Below the pieces are notes generated by a model that saw only the letters and a list, made by a program, of their open reading frames with translations, did no database searches and was not told where the DNA came from. From Romboutsia lituseburensis DSM 797 (GTDB lineage: Bacteria; Bacillota; Clostridia; Peptostreptococcales; Peptostreptococcaceae): a stretch of DNA of 64,000 nucleotides. Of this stretch, positions 26,077-34,141 are shown in pieces; within the stretch, counting starts at the first letter, position 1, and the number at the start of each line of letters is the position of its first letter. The stretch is taken from the NCBI RefSeq assembly GCF_900103615.1, contig NZ_FNGW01000002.1, positions 310,001-374,000 of the forward strand, written 5' to 3'. Made by a program: the position numbers and the translations under genes.

Positions 26077-26392
26077 CACCTTCTACAACTACAGCAGTAC
26101 CATAAGCAAGCATTTCAGCTGCACCTTGCATAACCGCAGCTGATGTTAGCCTAAATCCTATTATTGCATTTGCTCCTTGACTTTGTGCATCTTCAACCAT
26201 TCTATTTATAGCTATTTTTCTAGCTTCTGTCATCATTTCATCATATCCTGTTAGTTCTCCACCAACTAATTGTTTAAAGCCAGCTCCAATATCTTTTCCT
26301 ATATGTTTAGCTCTTATAGTACTACCTTTTGCTAAACCTAAAACTTTAGTGATTTTTTTCCCTGGTACATTATCTATTGTTAATATTAACAT
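26066..26392 (-). CDS. YbjQ/UPF0145 family protein
   Basis: A 108-residue protein with the complete YbjQ-family pattern: GSTIRAKHIGKDIGAGFKQL, TEARKIAINRMVEDAQSQGA and NAIIGFRLTSAAVMQGAAEM (in order). Members form pentameric barrels, once annotated as heavy-metal binding; the role is unknown. AGGAGGAT site before the ATG. It overlaps a small membrane protein gene, which suggests membrane recruitment. Confidence 0.9.
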   Translation of the reverse strand: MLILTIDNVPGKKITKVLGLAKGSTIRAKHIGKDIGAGFKQLVGGELTGYDEMMTEARKIAINRMVEDAQSQGANAIIGFRLTSAAVMQGAAEMLAYGTAVVVEGDEN

Positions 26393-26478
26393 CTCTATCC
26401 TCCTTAAATACTATTTAACTAAATTATAACATATATTATTTTTATACTTACCATATTATATATTAATTAAATCAAATA

Positions 26479-26856
26479 TTAATATATATTAAATTCCTTG
26501 AATAAGCTTATTCCATATATTACATTAATATTTAAACTTTTTGCTTTTTTTATTATTGAATCATTGTAACTATCTTTTTCAAACCAAATATTATTTATAT
26601 CTAAAAGCTCCATTTCTTCTAATATAACATACGTTTCTATAGTTTCATCCACTATTACAACTACATCAATATTATGAGGAACATCTTTTAAACTTTCATA
26701 AATAAATATGTTATTAGTTTGTATATTATTTTCATAGTTAATCCCAACAACATTACATTCATGATTTTTTAAAAGTTCTATTATTTTATACGATTTGCTA
26801 CCTGATGAATAATCTTTTGCAACAACCGCCCATGAATCATACTTAAAAAAATTCAT
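26479..26856 (-). CDS. CoA-binding domain protein (YccU-like)
   Basis: A 125-residue Rossmann-fold protein resembling the CoA_binding_2 family: an N-terminal SYKIIELLKNHECNVVGIN, then SLKDVPHNIDVVVIVDE and a final strand-helix NINVIYG. The usual glycine-rich first loop is weak. Stand-alone CoA-binding domains are related to the succinyl-CoA synthetase alpha subunit N-domain. ATG at 26856 sits after GGGGGTAAAGGG; a TTG five codons earlier overlaps it. Function unknown. Confidence 0.7.
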   Translation of the reverse strand: MNFFKYDSWAVVAKDYSSGSKSYKIIELLKNHECNVVGINYENNIQTNNIFIYESLKDVPHNIDVVVIVDETIETYVILEEMELLDINNIWFEKDSYNDSIIKKAKSLNINVIYGISLFKEFNIY

Positions 26857-26926
26857 ACCCTTTACCCCCAAATAAATACTTCATTAATATAATATGATTT
26901 AACTATATTTTTTTTGCTAAGTTTAT

Positions 26927-28294
26927 TTATTCAAATATTTGAATTACTTTTTTCTCAAGCTCATTTTTTATTTCATCTTTACTTTGTAAATATTCTTCAT
27001 AACTATTTATTTCTCGGCTTATATAAGTTACAAATTCTGTTGTTAATGAATTTATTTTTTCTAAGTTATAATCATATAAAATCTCTACACTATCTACATT
27101 TGTAAATCCATTTGCTATACTCTCATATATATCTCTTACAATAGTTTTAGATTTTGTTCCAAACTTACTTACTATTATTGATTTATTATCTTTAGATAAA
27201 ACTATATCCTTTATAAATAAAACAAAATTTTCAAAGTCTTGTTTATTATTATAAGGTTCTATTTCAAATAGTATCCTGAAGAATAGATTCCATGCAAATT
27301 CTGCATTTAACTTAGACTCTATATATTTGCCCAATCTTTTACAAAATACGTCTTTAAAAATAACTTCTTCTTCAAATACTATTGGCTTTGTAAAATCAAT
27401 ATCCTTTTTAGCAATATGATTTAATCTCCCTAATTCTTCTATCATAAGATCTCCAAATGCATCTTGGCTTTTTTGTTTCTTATTAAATGAATAGCTAATT
27501 ATAGTTTCACATGGCTTTTTAAAATCAACAACAAAACCTATACTTTCTTTCATTTTTGCTGAAAAAGTATCATAAGTTATTTTAGCTAAAAACTTTTGTA
27601 ATGCTTTTGTTCTTTCATCCTCATTGCTAGTTTTTCCTGTTTGGAAGTTTTTATATAAACTTAATAATTGATTATCTATCATAGTCAAATTATTTTTAAT
27701 AGATGACATCATATCTTTTAAAAAATTATCTCCTATTAAATATGTGTTATTCTTATAAATAATTTTATGTTCTATTTCACTCCAAAAAATATTTACTAGA
27801 GATTTTATCTGAAGCTCAAACTTAATTTGTTTGTCCATATAATCAATGCATCCATCTATTCTATAAATCTCAAATCCATTTTTTTGTTTCATAGGTTGCT
27901 TTTCATTAAGTTTAAGCTTTATGTCTTTATTATTTTTATTATAATAATATACTTTGTCATCTGTCTTGTTAAAATATCGTCTTAAGACTCTATATATTTT
28001 ATTTTCATCTTCTATAAATCTACATTCAATTCTTATACCTATTAAATCAGATAAATTATGAATAAGATTAGTTGCTTCATTATATTTTTTTAAATATCTA
28101 TTTCTTATTATTTTTTCCTGTAAACTTGTTTCTGATTTTACTCTTGCAGAAATATTTATATATTCCTGATTTTTATCTTGTAGTATATATTCAAAATTTT
28201 TTCTAAGCTCATCTGATATTAACTCTAATGTTGGAGTCATAGACTGTAGCATATCTATAGATTCGTCTATAAACTCAAATTCTTTTAAACTCAT
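26927..28294 (-). CDS. RelA/SpoT-fold nucleotidyltransferase-like protein
   Basis: A 455-residue protein. Residues about 25-225 match the RelA/SpoT synthetase domain: SARVKSETSLQEKI (R51-V-K53, K61) as the ATP loop, LSDLIGIRIECRF with metal-binding D83 and R88, FELQIKS (E160) and SEIEHKIIYK (E173, H176). The guanine-stacking GY motif of (p)ppGpp synthetases reads KNGFEIYRIDG, with Phe141 in place of Tyr. There is no HD hydrolase, TGS or ACT domain; the C-terminal 230 residues are helical and not recognised. It could make a different pyrophosphorylated nucleotide, act on tRNA like some toxic family members, or be inactive. No antitoxin-like neighbour is seen. Confidence 0.75.
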   Translation of the reverse strand: MSLKEFEFIDESIDMLQSMTPTLELISDELRKNFEYILQDKNQEYINISARVKSETSLQEKIIRNRYLKKYNEATNLIHNLSDLIGIRIECRFIEDENKIYRVLRRYFNKTDDKVYYYNKNNKDIKLKLNEKQPMKQKNGFEIYRIDGCIDYMDKQIKFELQIKSLVNIFWSEIEHKIIYKNNTYLIGDNFLKDMMSSIKNNLTMIDNQLLSLYKNFQTGKTSNEDERTKALQKFLAKITYDTFSAKMKESIGFVVDFKKPCETIISYSFNKKQKSQDAFGDLMIEELGRLNHIAKKDIDFTKPIVFEEEVIFKDVFCKRLGKYIESKLNAEFAWNLFFRILFEIEPYNNKQDFENFVLFIKDIVLSKDNKSIIVSKFGTKSKTIVRDIYESIANGFTNVDSVEILYDYNLEKINSLTTEFVTYISREINSYEEYLQSKDEIKNELEKKVIQIFE

Positions 28295-28417
28295 TTTATT
28301 TCTCCTGTATTTTTATTTATTACTTAGTTTATCACTGTATTATACATTAAGTAAATATGCTTCAAAAATACTTCACATACATTTCATATTCAATAAAATA
28401 TAGCTTATAAAAAATTT

Positions 28418-29344
28418 TTATTCAAATAAGTATATATATTTGCCATAGCCAAGCTCTTTCATTTTTTCTCTAGGTATAAAATTCAATGCAGATGAGTTTA
28501 TACAAAATCTAATTCCGCCTAATTCCTTAGGTCCATCATCAAATACATGACCTAAATGACTATCTCCTTCTTTACTTCTAACCTCTACCCTTTTCATCCC
28601 ATTAGAATAGTCATATCTTCCAACTACACATTCATTACTAATAGATTTTGAAAAACTCGGCCATCCACAACCTGAATCAAACTTATCCTTAGATGAAAAT
28701 AATACTTCTCCGCTTACAACATCTACATATATTCCTTCTTTAAAATTATCATAGTATTCATTTTCAAAAGGCCTTTCTGTCATGTTATTTTGAGTTACTT
28801 GATATTGTAAGTCAGTCAAATTCTTTTTAGCCCAATTCTTTTTTACAAAATCAAATCTCCCACTACCTTTATAGTATGCCTCATAACTTTTCCTATTTTT
28901 TTTGTAATAATTTTGGTGATATTCTTCTGCTTCATAAAATTGTTGTGCTTCAATAATCATAGTTACAATTGGCTTTGTATAAATTTCACTTTTTTCTAAA
29001 TCTTCTTTAGATTTCTCAGCCATTTTCTTTTGTATTTCATCATGATAAAATATTACTGTTTTATATCTTTCTCCTCTATCATTAAATTGGCCATTTTCAT
29101 CTGTTGGATCAATCTGATTCCAAAATATTTCTAAAAGTTCATCATATCCAATTATAGTTTCATCATAAACTATCTGAATTGCCTCTATGTGTCCTGTATT
29201 TCCTGAACAAACTTGTTCATATGTAGGATTTTTAGTATGACCTCCAGTATATCCAGATACAACTTTTTCCACACCTTCATATTCATTAAATGGTTTTACC
29301 ATACACCAAAAGCATCCACCAGCAAAAGTTGCAAGCTTTTTCAT
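28418..29344 (-). CDS. msrAB: bifunctional methionine sulfoxide reductase MsrA-MsrB
   Basis: A 308-residue fusion. MsrA (about 1-155) has the catalytic GGCFWC (C11) and [18 protein letters not shown] region; MsrB (about 165-305) has [21 protein letters not shown] and the catalytic cysteine in RFCIN. The two repair the S and R epimers of methionine sulfoxide using thioredoxin. The zinc-binding cysteine pairs of many MsrB proteins are absent: [11 protein letters not shown] stands where a CxxC would be. No signal peptide, so cytosolic. The thioredoxin of this window could be its reductant. Confidence 0.93.
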   Translation of the reverse strand: MKKLATFAGGCFWCMVKPFNEYEGVEKVVSGYTGGHTKNPTYEQVCSGNTGHIEAIQIVYDETIIGYDELLEIFWNQIDPTDENGQFNDRGERYKTVIFYHDEIQKKMAEKSKEDLEKSEIYTKPIVTMIIEAQQFYEAEEYHQNYYKKNRKSYEAYYKGSGRFDFVKKNWAKKNLTDLQYQVTQNNMTERPFENEYYDNFKEGIYVDVVSGEVLFSSKDKFDSGCGWPSFSKSISNECVVGRYDYSNGMKRVEVRSKEGDSHLGHVFDDGPKELGGIRFCINSSALNFIPREKMKELGYGKYIYLFE

Positions 29345-29475
29345 TTTATCAACTCCTATTATAAAAACATATACTATATTTATTCCCTAAGTAAATGACA
29401 ACTAACCAATATAGTTTCTAAATTTCAAATACATAATTTACTTTATAGCATATATTCAATTTTTATTTTTGAAAT

Positions 29476-29505
29476 AAAAAAAGACGTTTATAATACGTCT
29501 TTTTT
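29476..29505 (-). terminator. Rho-independent terminator of the thi operon
   Basis: Stem AAAAAAGACGT/ACGTCTTTTTT overlapping the thiE stop codon. Confidence 0.8.
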
Positions 29506-30121
29506 AAAATTCAAAATATTCCTTTATAGTTTTTTCTACATTAGCAGACTTCATAATCTGTGACATTATAGCTATATCATCACAATATTTCAGCGTATTT
29601 AATGAATTGTCAGGTGTTATACCCCCTAATGCTACAATTTTTGAACTACTTATTTTTTTAGCACATTTTAATATCTCTATTCCTTTAGGTGAAATACCCT
29701 TTTTACAGTCAGTTTCATATATATGAGATATTGTTATATAGTCTATATTTAAATTATTATTTTTTTTAAACTGCTCTAAATATTCTATTTCTTTTATACT
29801 ATGAGTTGATATTCCTAATATTTTATTCTCTTTAAATGCATAGTTATCTTTTATACTTTTTTTAAATATCATAAATGGTAAATGAATACCATCTGCATCA
29901 ACTTCTTCAAATACATCTATATTGGAATTTATAATTAAATTGTATTTTTTATTTACATTTTTAAGCCTAGATTTTATTTTATAGTATACATTTTTAAGTT
30001 GATCATTACTTAAGTCTTTTTCTCTTATTATTATATTTTCAATACCATTACAAACTGAATCATTTATTGAATCAAAGTACTTATTTTCACCGCATAAGCT
30101 CCTATTAGTTATAAGGTACAT
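29504..30121 (-). CDS. thiE: ThiE/TenI family protein
   Basis: About 205 residues in a TIM-barrel of the thiamine-phosphate synthase/thiazole tautomerase family. REKDL near residue 39, GISTHSIKEIE, ISHIYETDCKKGISPKG and ALGGITPDN are the family marks. The ThiE pyrophosphate-binding HLGQ.D is replaced by GIHLPFMIF, so it may be TenI (thiazole tautomerase) rather than ThiE; sequence alone does not settle it. The thiH stop and this ATG overlap as TAATG; a frame 15 bases longer would start inside thiH. Last gene of the operon. Confidence 0.8.
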   Translation of the reverse strand: MYLITNRSLCGENKYFDSINDSVCNGIENIIIREKDLSNDQLKNVYYKIKSRLKNVNKKYNLIINSNIDVFEEVDADGIHLPFMIFKKSIKDNYAFKENKILGISTHSIKEIEYLEQFKKNNNLNIDYITISHIYETDCKKGISPKGIEILKCAKKISSSKIVALGGITPDNSLNTLKYCDDIAIMSQIMKSANVEKTIKEYFEF

Positions 30122-31224
30122 TAAAATCTCTCCCAATCTTTAAATACATGCTGATACCCTATAGAATGTAACATCGTCTTGACTTGTTCTACATTACTTT
30201 CGTCACTTATTTTAAACTGTGATGTATCTTTACCTCCTTGAGAGTGTCCACCTACATCTGTTGATACTCCAGCACTTAACTTAGTTATTCCTAGAGGAAT
30301 TAAGTTTTTTCTAAGATCTAAAGATTCTCTTGTTGATAAATTTATTCCGCCGTGATTATCAAATAACCTCATACATAAAATAGCTTGTACTAAATCTGTA
30401 TCATTTACCTCTTTTATACCATCATAGCACCCTTTAAATGGTCTTATTCTTGGTACTGAATATGATATTTCTACATGTGGGTATTTATTTCTTAAGTATT
30501 TCCCATGCAATAAAGTAAAAAACGTTTCCTCTCTAAAATCATTAAGACCTAATAGAGCTCCTATAGATATACTTCTCATACCTGCCTTTGCACCTCTCTC
30601 AGGGGCATCTAATCTATACTTATAATTTGACTTTGGTCCTTTTATGTGTACTTTTTTGTATATACCTTCATCGTAAACTTCTTGATATACAGTTAGAGAA
30701 TCAACGCCCTTATCTACAAGATACTCATATGCTTCTTCATCCATAGGATATACCTCTATACCAATTGATGAAAACTTATACTTTAAGGTTTCTACCGCTT
30801 CTCCTATATATTTTATATCTGAATGTATATTACTTTCTCCAGTAAGTATTAATAGGTGTTTAAAGCCTTCATTTGATATAAATTCACCCTCATACTTTAT
30901 TTCGTCCATTGTTAGTTTTTTTCTCTTTATACCACTTTCTAGGTTATATCCACAATATACACATTTATTAATACAATAATTAGCTATGTACATAGGTGTA
31001 TATAAGCATATTGTTTTTCCAAAATATTGATTAGTTAGTTTATTAGATTTTTGTGCCATTAGCTCTAAATAATTTGTTGCTTTTTTTGAAAGTAAATTAA
31101 GTAAGTCATATTCATCTAATGAATCTTTTTGCAACGAATTTAATATATTTTCATCAGTTACATTATTCATATATCTATGTATATCCAAATTTTTATAAGA
31201 CTTTAAAATATCATAAAAACTCAT
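30121..31224 (-). CDS. thiH: 2-iminoacetate synthase ThiH (radical SAM)
   Basis: A 367-residue radical SAM lyase. The cluster motif is C84-x3-C88-x2-C91 (YCINKCVYCG). LLILTGES, VYQEVYDEGIYKKVHIKGPK and KLSAGVSTDVGGHS are typical ThiH segments. It splits tyrosine into dehydroglycine (2-iminoacetate) and p-cresol for thiazole formation, replacing the oxygen-dependent ThiO of aerobes, which fits an anaerobe. It is 29 bases after thiG. Confidence 0.95.
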   Translation of the reverse strand: MSFYDILKSYKNLDIHRYMNNVTDENILNSLQKDSLDEYDLLNLLSKKATNYLELMAQKSNKLTNQYFGKTICLYTPMYIANYCINKCVYCGYNLESGIKRKKLTMDEIKYEGEFISNEGFKHLLILTGESNIHSDIKYIGEAVETLKYKFSSIGIEVYPMDEEAYEYLVDKGVDSLTVYQEVYDEGIYKKVHIKGPKSNYKYRLDAPERGAKAGMRSISIGALLGLNDFREETFFTLLHGKYLRNKYPHVEISYSVPRIRPFKGCYDGIKEVNDTDLVQAILCMRLFDNHGGINLSTRESLDLRKNLIPLGITKLSAGVSTDVGGHSQGGKDTSQFKISDESNVEQVKTMLHSIGYQHVFKDWERF

Positions 31225-31253
31225 GTATCTCGCTCCCCCCTGAAATTTTATAT

Positions 31254-32036
31254 TTATTCTACCGTGCTTAGTTCTGATAAAAAACCAGTTAAAGGTGATG
31301 ATGAGTTTGCATAGTCAGATACTATTCCACACTTAGCAAGATATGACTCTCTTCCGCCTTCTACTGCCAATCTAAATGCTCTTGCCATTTTTATTGGATC
31401 TTTACTAGATGCAATTGCAGTATTTACTAATACTGCTGCTGCTCCCATCTCCATTGCTTCCATTGCTTGAGATGGTTTTCCAATGCCTGCATCTACAATT
31501 ATAGGGATATCTAATTCTTCAATCATAATATTTATCATTTCTTTCATCTTAATACCTCTATTTGAACCTATAGGAGAACCTAAAGGCATTACAGCTGCGG
31601 CCCCAGCATCTATAAGTCTTTTACCAGCATAAAGATCTGGGCTCATATATGGAAGAACTACAAAACCTTCTTTTGCCAGAATCTCTGTCGCCTTAATCGT
31701 CTCATCATTATCTGGTAATAAATATTTTGTATCTGAAATAACTTCTATCTTTATAAAATTTCCACATCCCATTTTACGTGCAATTCTTGCTATTCTAACA
31801 GCTTCTTGATGATTTGTCGCTCCTGATGTATTTGGTAGTATTGTCATCTCATTTGGTATATGTGTTAATATATTTTCTTCTTTATTATCTAAATCCACTC
31901 TTCTAAGAGCCATGGTTATTATTTCGCTATTGCTCTCTTTTATTACCTTAGGTAGTATTTCATTTGAACCGTATTTACCTGTTCCTATAAGTAGTCTACT
32001 ATTAAATTTATGTTCTCCTAAAACTAATCTATCCAT
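31254..32036 (-). CDS. thiG: thiazole synthase ThiG
   Basis: A 260-residue TIM-barrel enzyme. [13 protein letters not shown] at the N-terminus, the Schiff-base lysine in [38 protein letters not shown] and [19 protein letters not shown] all match. It joins 1-deoxyxylulose 5-phosphate, dehydroglycine and ThiS thiocarboxylate sulfur into the thiazole phosphate. Full length. It lies 24 bases after thiF. Confidence 0.96.
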   Translation of the reverse strand: MDRLVLGEHKFNSRLLIGTGKYGSNEILPKVIKESNSEIITMALRRVDLDNKEENILTHIPNEMTILPNTSGATNHQEAVRIARIARKMGCGNFIKIEVISDTKYLLPDNDETIKATEILAKEGFVVLPYMSPDLYAGKRLIDAGAAAVMPLGSPIGSNRGIKMKEMINIMIEELDIPIIVDAGIGKPSQAMEAMEMGAAAVLVNTAIASSKDPIKMARAFRLAVEGGRESYLAKCGIVSDYANSSSPLTGFLSELSTVE

Positions 32037-32059
32037 ATTATCCCCCTACGTTTTTATAA

Positions 32060-32857
32060 TTAATATTTTTCAACTAATATTTTAATTACTAAGTTCGCCA
32101 TATGATTTGCACATATAGCAACTCTAGGTGCCATAAGACCATCTCCAATTTTCGCTTCACTTACTAAATCTCCACAGATGTAAAAATTTTCTCTAATTTT
32201 TTTTGTATGTATCATATTTGAATCATAATATCCTGCCATTCCACATGATGCTATTAAAAATTTATCTTTCATATTTGTTAAAACATAATTGCTTATTTCT
32301 GCTTTTGATTTTGGATCGTCAAAAGCTTCTATAATAATGTCTACATTTTTAAATAAATTCATATTTTTGTTAGTAATTTTTTTATTGAATTCTCTTACAT
32401 TTATAAAAGGATTTATCTTATTCAAATGGTTTTTAATAGCATCTATTTTATAAGATCCTATATCTTCTATAAAATACTGCTGCCTATTTAAATTAGATGG
32501 TTCCACAATATCATAATCAGCTACAATTAATTCCCCTACCCCAATTCTAGCTAAAGAAATTGCTATGTTTGATCCTAATCCACCTAATCCTAATATAGCA
32601 ACACTTCCCTTTTTTAGCTTTTTGTGTATATTAGGAGTATGCCTTGCAGCTAATAGGTTTTCTATTTCATGTAAATCTAAATTTTCACCTTTTTTAATTA
32701 AACTAACTTTATCATTTTCTTGTAACTTGTAATTTTTATCAGCAGGATAACCATTTAATATTACAATATCACTTTCTTTTTTATACTTATCTCTAACTTC
32801 ATATAAAGTTAATTCTTCATCTATTTCTGTATGAAGTTCATTTAAAAAAATTTTAAT
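32060..32857 (-). CDS. thiF: ThiS adenylyltransferase ThiF with N-terminal ThiS-like domain, apparent ATT start
   Basis: A 265-residue protein if read from an ATT at 32857; the frame is open there but has no upstream ATG, GTG or TTG. The N-terminal 65 residues (KIFLNELHTEIDEELTLYE ... VILNGY ... LQENDKVSLIKKGE) have the beta-grasp pattern of ThiS but no GG tail. Residues about 90-265 are an E1-like adenylation domain: VAILGLGGLGSN nucleotide loop, D and R-x-Q (EPSNLNRQQ). It adenylates the ThiS C-terminus before sulfur transfer. The E1 zinc cysteines are absent, as in the small ThiF type. GGAGG from the ThiS glycine codons lies eight bases before the ATT. Starting at a GTG at 32506 would remove the ATP loop and is unlikely. 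Confidence 0.85.
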   Translation of the reverse strand: MKIFLNELHTEIDEELTLYEVRDKYKKESDIVILNGYPADKNYKLQENDKVSLIKKGENLDLHEIENLLAARHTPNIHKKLKKGSVAILGLGGLGSNIAISLARIGVGELIVADYDIVEPSNLNRQQYFIEDIGSYKIDAIKNHLNKINPFINVREFNKKITNKNMNLFKNVDIIIEAFDDPKSKAEISNYVLTNMKDKFLIASCGMAGYYDSNMIHTKKIRENFYICGDLVSEAKIGDGLMAPRVAICANHMANLVIKILVEKY

Positions 32858-32858
32858 T

Positions 32859-33053
32859 TTAACCCCCTCCTACAAATCTTATTATTTCTATAATGTCTTC
32901 TTCTCTTAAAATATAATTTTTATATTTTTCAACCTCTATTATCTCAAAATTCACCTCAACTACCACTTGTTCTTCATTTAAATTAAAATACTCTAAAAGA
33001 CTTATAATATTTTTATTTTTTTCAAATTCTATAGTCTTCCCATTTACTTTCAT
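32859..33053 (-). CDS. thiS: sulfur carrier protein ThiS
   Basis: A 64-residue ubiquitin-like protein ending in GGG, the tail that is adenylated and thiocarboxylated. MKVNGKTIEFEKN, VVVEVNFEIIE and ILREEDIIEIIRFVGGG give the full beta-grasp pattern. It donates sulfur to ThiG. Its glycine codons GGA GGG GGT double as the ribosome-binding site for thiF, whose start overlaps its stop. First structural gene after the TPP riboswitch. Confidence 0.95.
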   Translation of the reverse strand: MKVNGKTIEFEKNKNIISLLEYFNLNEEQVVVEVNFEIIEVEKYKNYILREEDIIEIIRFVGGG

Positions 33054-33075
33054 AATACCTCCTCTAAATCAAAAA

Positions 33076-33122
33076 TTCGCTTCCCTAATGTCGACAACAA
33101 CTTCGGCTGTTGCTTAAAATCT
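33076..33122. repeat. short intergenic hairpin element, copy B
   Basis: Related to the element at 3247-3288 (shared TTCGCTT, ATGT, GGCTGTT and CTTAAAA.CT blocks). The centre is a hairpin with stem CAACAAC/GCTGTTG closed over a TTCG loop (33095-33112). It lies between the riboswitch terminator and thiS, so it is transcribed in the thi mRNA. Confidence 0.35.
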
Positions 33123-33210
33123 GATTTTTTACTTACTCTAATTTTGCTGATATAGCTATATTTAAACTACTTATCAACAATTATAGTGTAATCATAATTT
33201 CCTTATACGT

Positions 33211-33249
33211 AAAAAAGTGCTTATCCTATTTCTAGGAAAGCACTTTTTT
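33211..33249 (-). terminator. attenuator terminator of the TPP riboswitch
   Basis: Stem AAAAAAGTGCTT/AAGCACTTTTTT with inner ATCCTA/TAGGA pairs, 45 bases downstream of the aptamer and about 160 bases before thiS. It is expected to form when TPP is bound. Confidence 0.8.
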
Positions 33250-33293
33250 AAATAATATAAAAAATGTATACTTAAAAACATTAGTATACTTAA

Positions 33294-33388
33294 AAGCTTC
33301 CCTTCGCAAGCATTACCTTGATCAGGTTAGTAGGGTATTAAGTTGAGGCTTTTCTCTCAGCTAGCCAATTCTAGCTCCCCTAGCTTTC
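33294..33388 (-). promoter_or_regulatory. TPP riboswitch (THI element) aptamer
   Basis: The minus strand shows the conserved THI parts in order: AGGGGAGC at the 5' side, CTGAGAG, an ACCC-like segment (TACCC), CCTGATCAAGGTAATG and GCGAAGGGAAGC at the 3' side; P1 pairs AAAGCT with AGCTTT. It precedes thiS and controls the thi operon through the terminator downstream. Confidence 0.95.
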
Positions 33389-33409
33389 TCTATTAACTTT
33401 TACAATTTG

Positions 33410-33438
33410 AGTATAGCATAGTGTTTTTACCATCTCAA
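33410..33438 (-). promoter_or_regulatory. sigma-A promoter of the thi operon
   Basis: Minus strand TTGAGA (33438-33433), 17-base spacer, TATACT (33415-33410). Transcription would begin about 15 bases before the TPP aptamer. Confidence 0.8.
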
Positions 33439-33610
33439 CAATCTAATATAATATTTAATCTTATTCATTGTTATTTTTTTATCTTTTAATTTTAAGTTGA
33501 CTTTATCTTGCTTTAATTATATAATTAAAAGGATTTTGTATAAAACCACTGCAAAATTACTACACAGTTTAAGTTTGAAATATATATTAAATGCTTAATT
33601 TAAATTAAGC

Positions 33611-33642
33611 AAATCCCCATTATTTTTATAATGGGGATTTTA
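33611..33642 (-). terminator. Rho-independent terminator of the thrE pair
   Basis: Thirteen-base stem AAATCCCCATTAT/ATAATGGGGATTT right after the stop of the second threonine exporter gene. Confidence 0.75.
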
Positions 33643-33645
33643 AAT

Positions 33646-34140
33646 TTATTCAAAGCTTTCTTCTAATGTTTGGTTTGTGTTTTTTATCCTTTTTGGAGAC
33701 TTTACCAAATTATCTAATGTCTTGTGCAAATTAAAATTTCTAAATATAGTAGATACAAAAATAACACCTAGTGCTAAAGCTCCAGCTAAAGATAATGTAT
33801 TTATACCATAATCTATAGCTTTTATATAATCTCCTTTTATAAATTCATACATTGTATTATATACACCATATCCTGGAACTAAAGGTATTAAACAGCACAC
33901 AGATAGTGTTGTAGCTGGAGTTTTATATACTCTAGCACAAATTTCACAATATATACTAAAACATATTGCAGCTATAAAAAATGAAGATACCTGAGAAACT
34001 TCATTTGCTAAACAAAGTTTATAAGTAAACCAGCTTAAGCCTCCTCCAAATCCAGCTGCTAAAAGCCTTCTTCCTTTTATATTAAAAATAATACCAAAGC
34101 TGATTGCAGATAGAGCTGATGCTATTGCTTCTAGTATCAT
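33646..34140 (-). CDS. threonine/serine exporter family, small subunit (ThrE C-half, DUF3815)
   Basis: A 164-residue membrane protein with about five helices, including GFGGGLSWFTYKL and LIPLVPGYGVYNTMYEFI, which match the DUF3815 half of ThrE-type exporters. With the upstream gene it makes up a split exporter: in Corynebacterium ThrE both halves are in one chain. A one-base gap separates the two genes. Substrate probably threonine/serine or other small molecules. Confidence 0.88.
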   Translation of the reverse strand: MILEAIASALSAISFGIIFNIKGRRLLAAGFGGGLSWFTYKLCLANEVSQVSSFFIAAICFSIYCEICARVYKTPATTLSVCCLIPLVPGYGVYNTMYEFIKGDYIKAIDYGINTLSLAGALALGVIFVSTIFRNFNLHKTLDNLVKSPKRIKNTNQTLEESFE

Positions 34141-34141
34141 A

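Noticed and set aside
26927-28294. Toxin-antitoxin module around the RelA/SpoT-fold gene
   Set aside because: No small partner gene overlaps or adjoins it; neighbours are a CoA-binding protein and MsrAB on separate units.
32060-32506. A 148-residue ThiF starting at GTG 32506
   Set aside because: It would lack the nucleotide-binding GLGGLG loop that is encoded in frame just upstream, so the gene must be longer.
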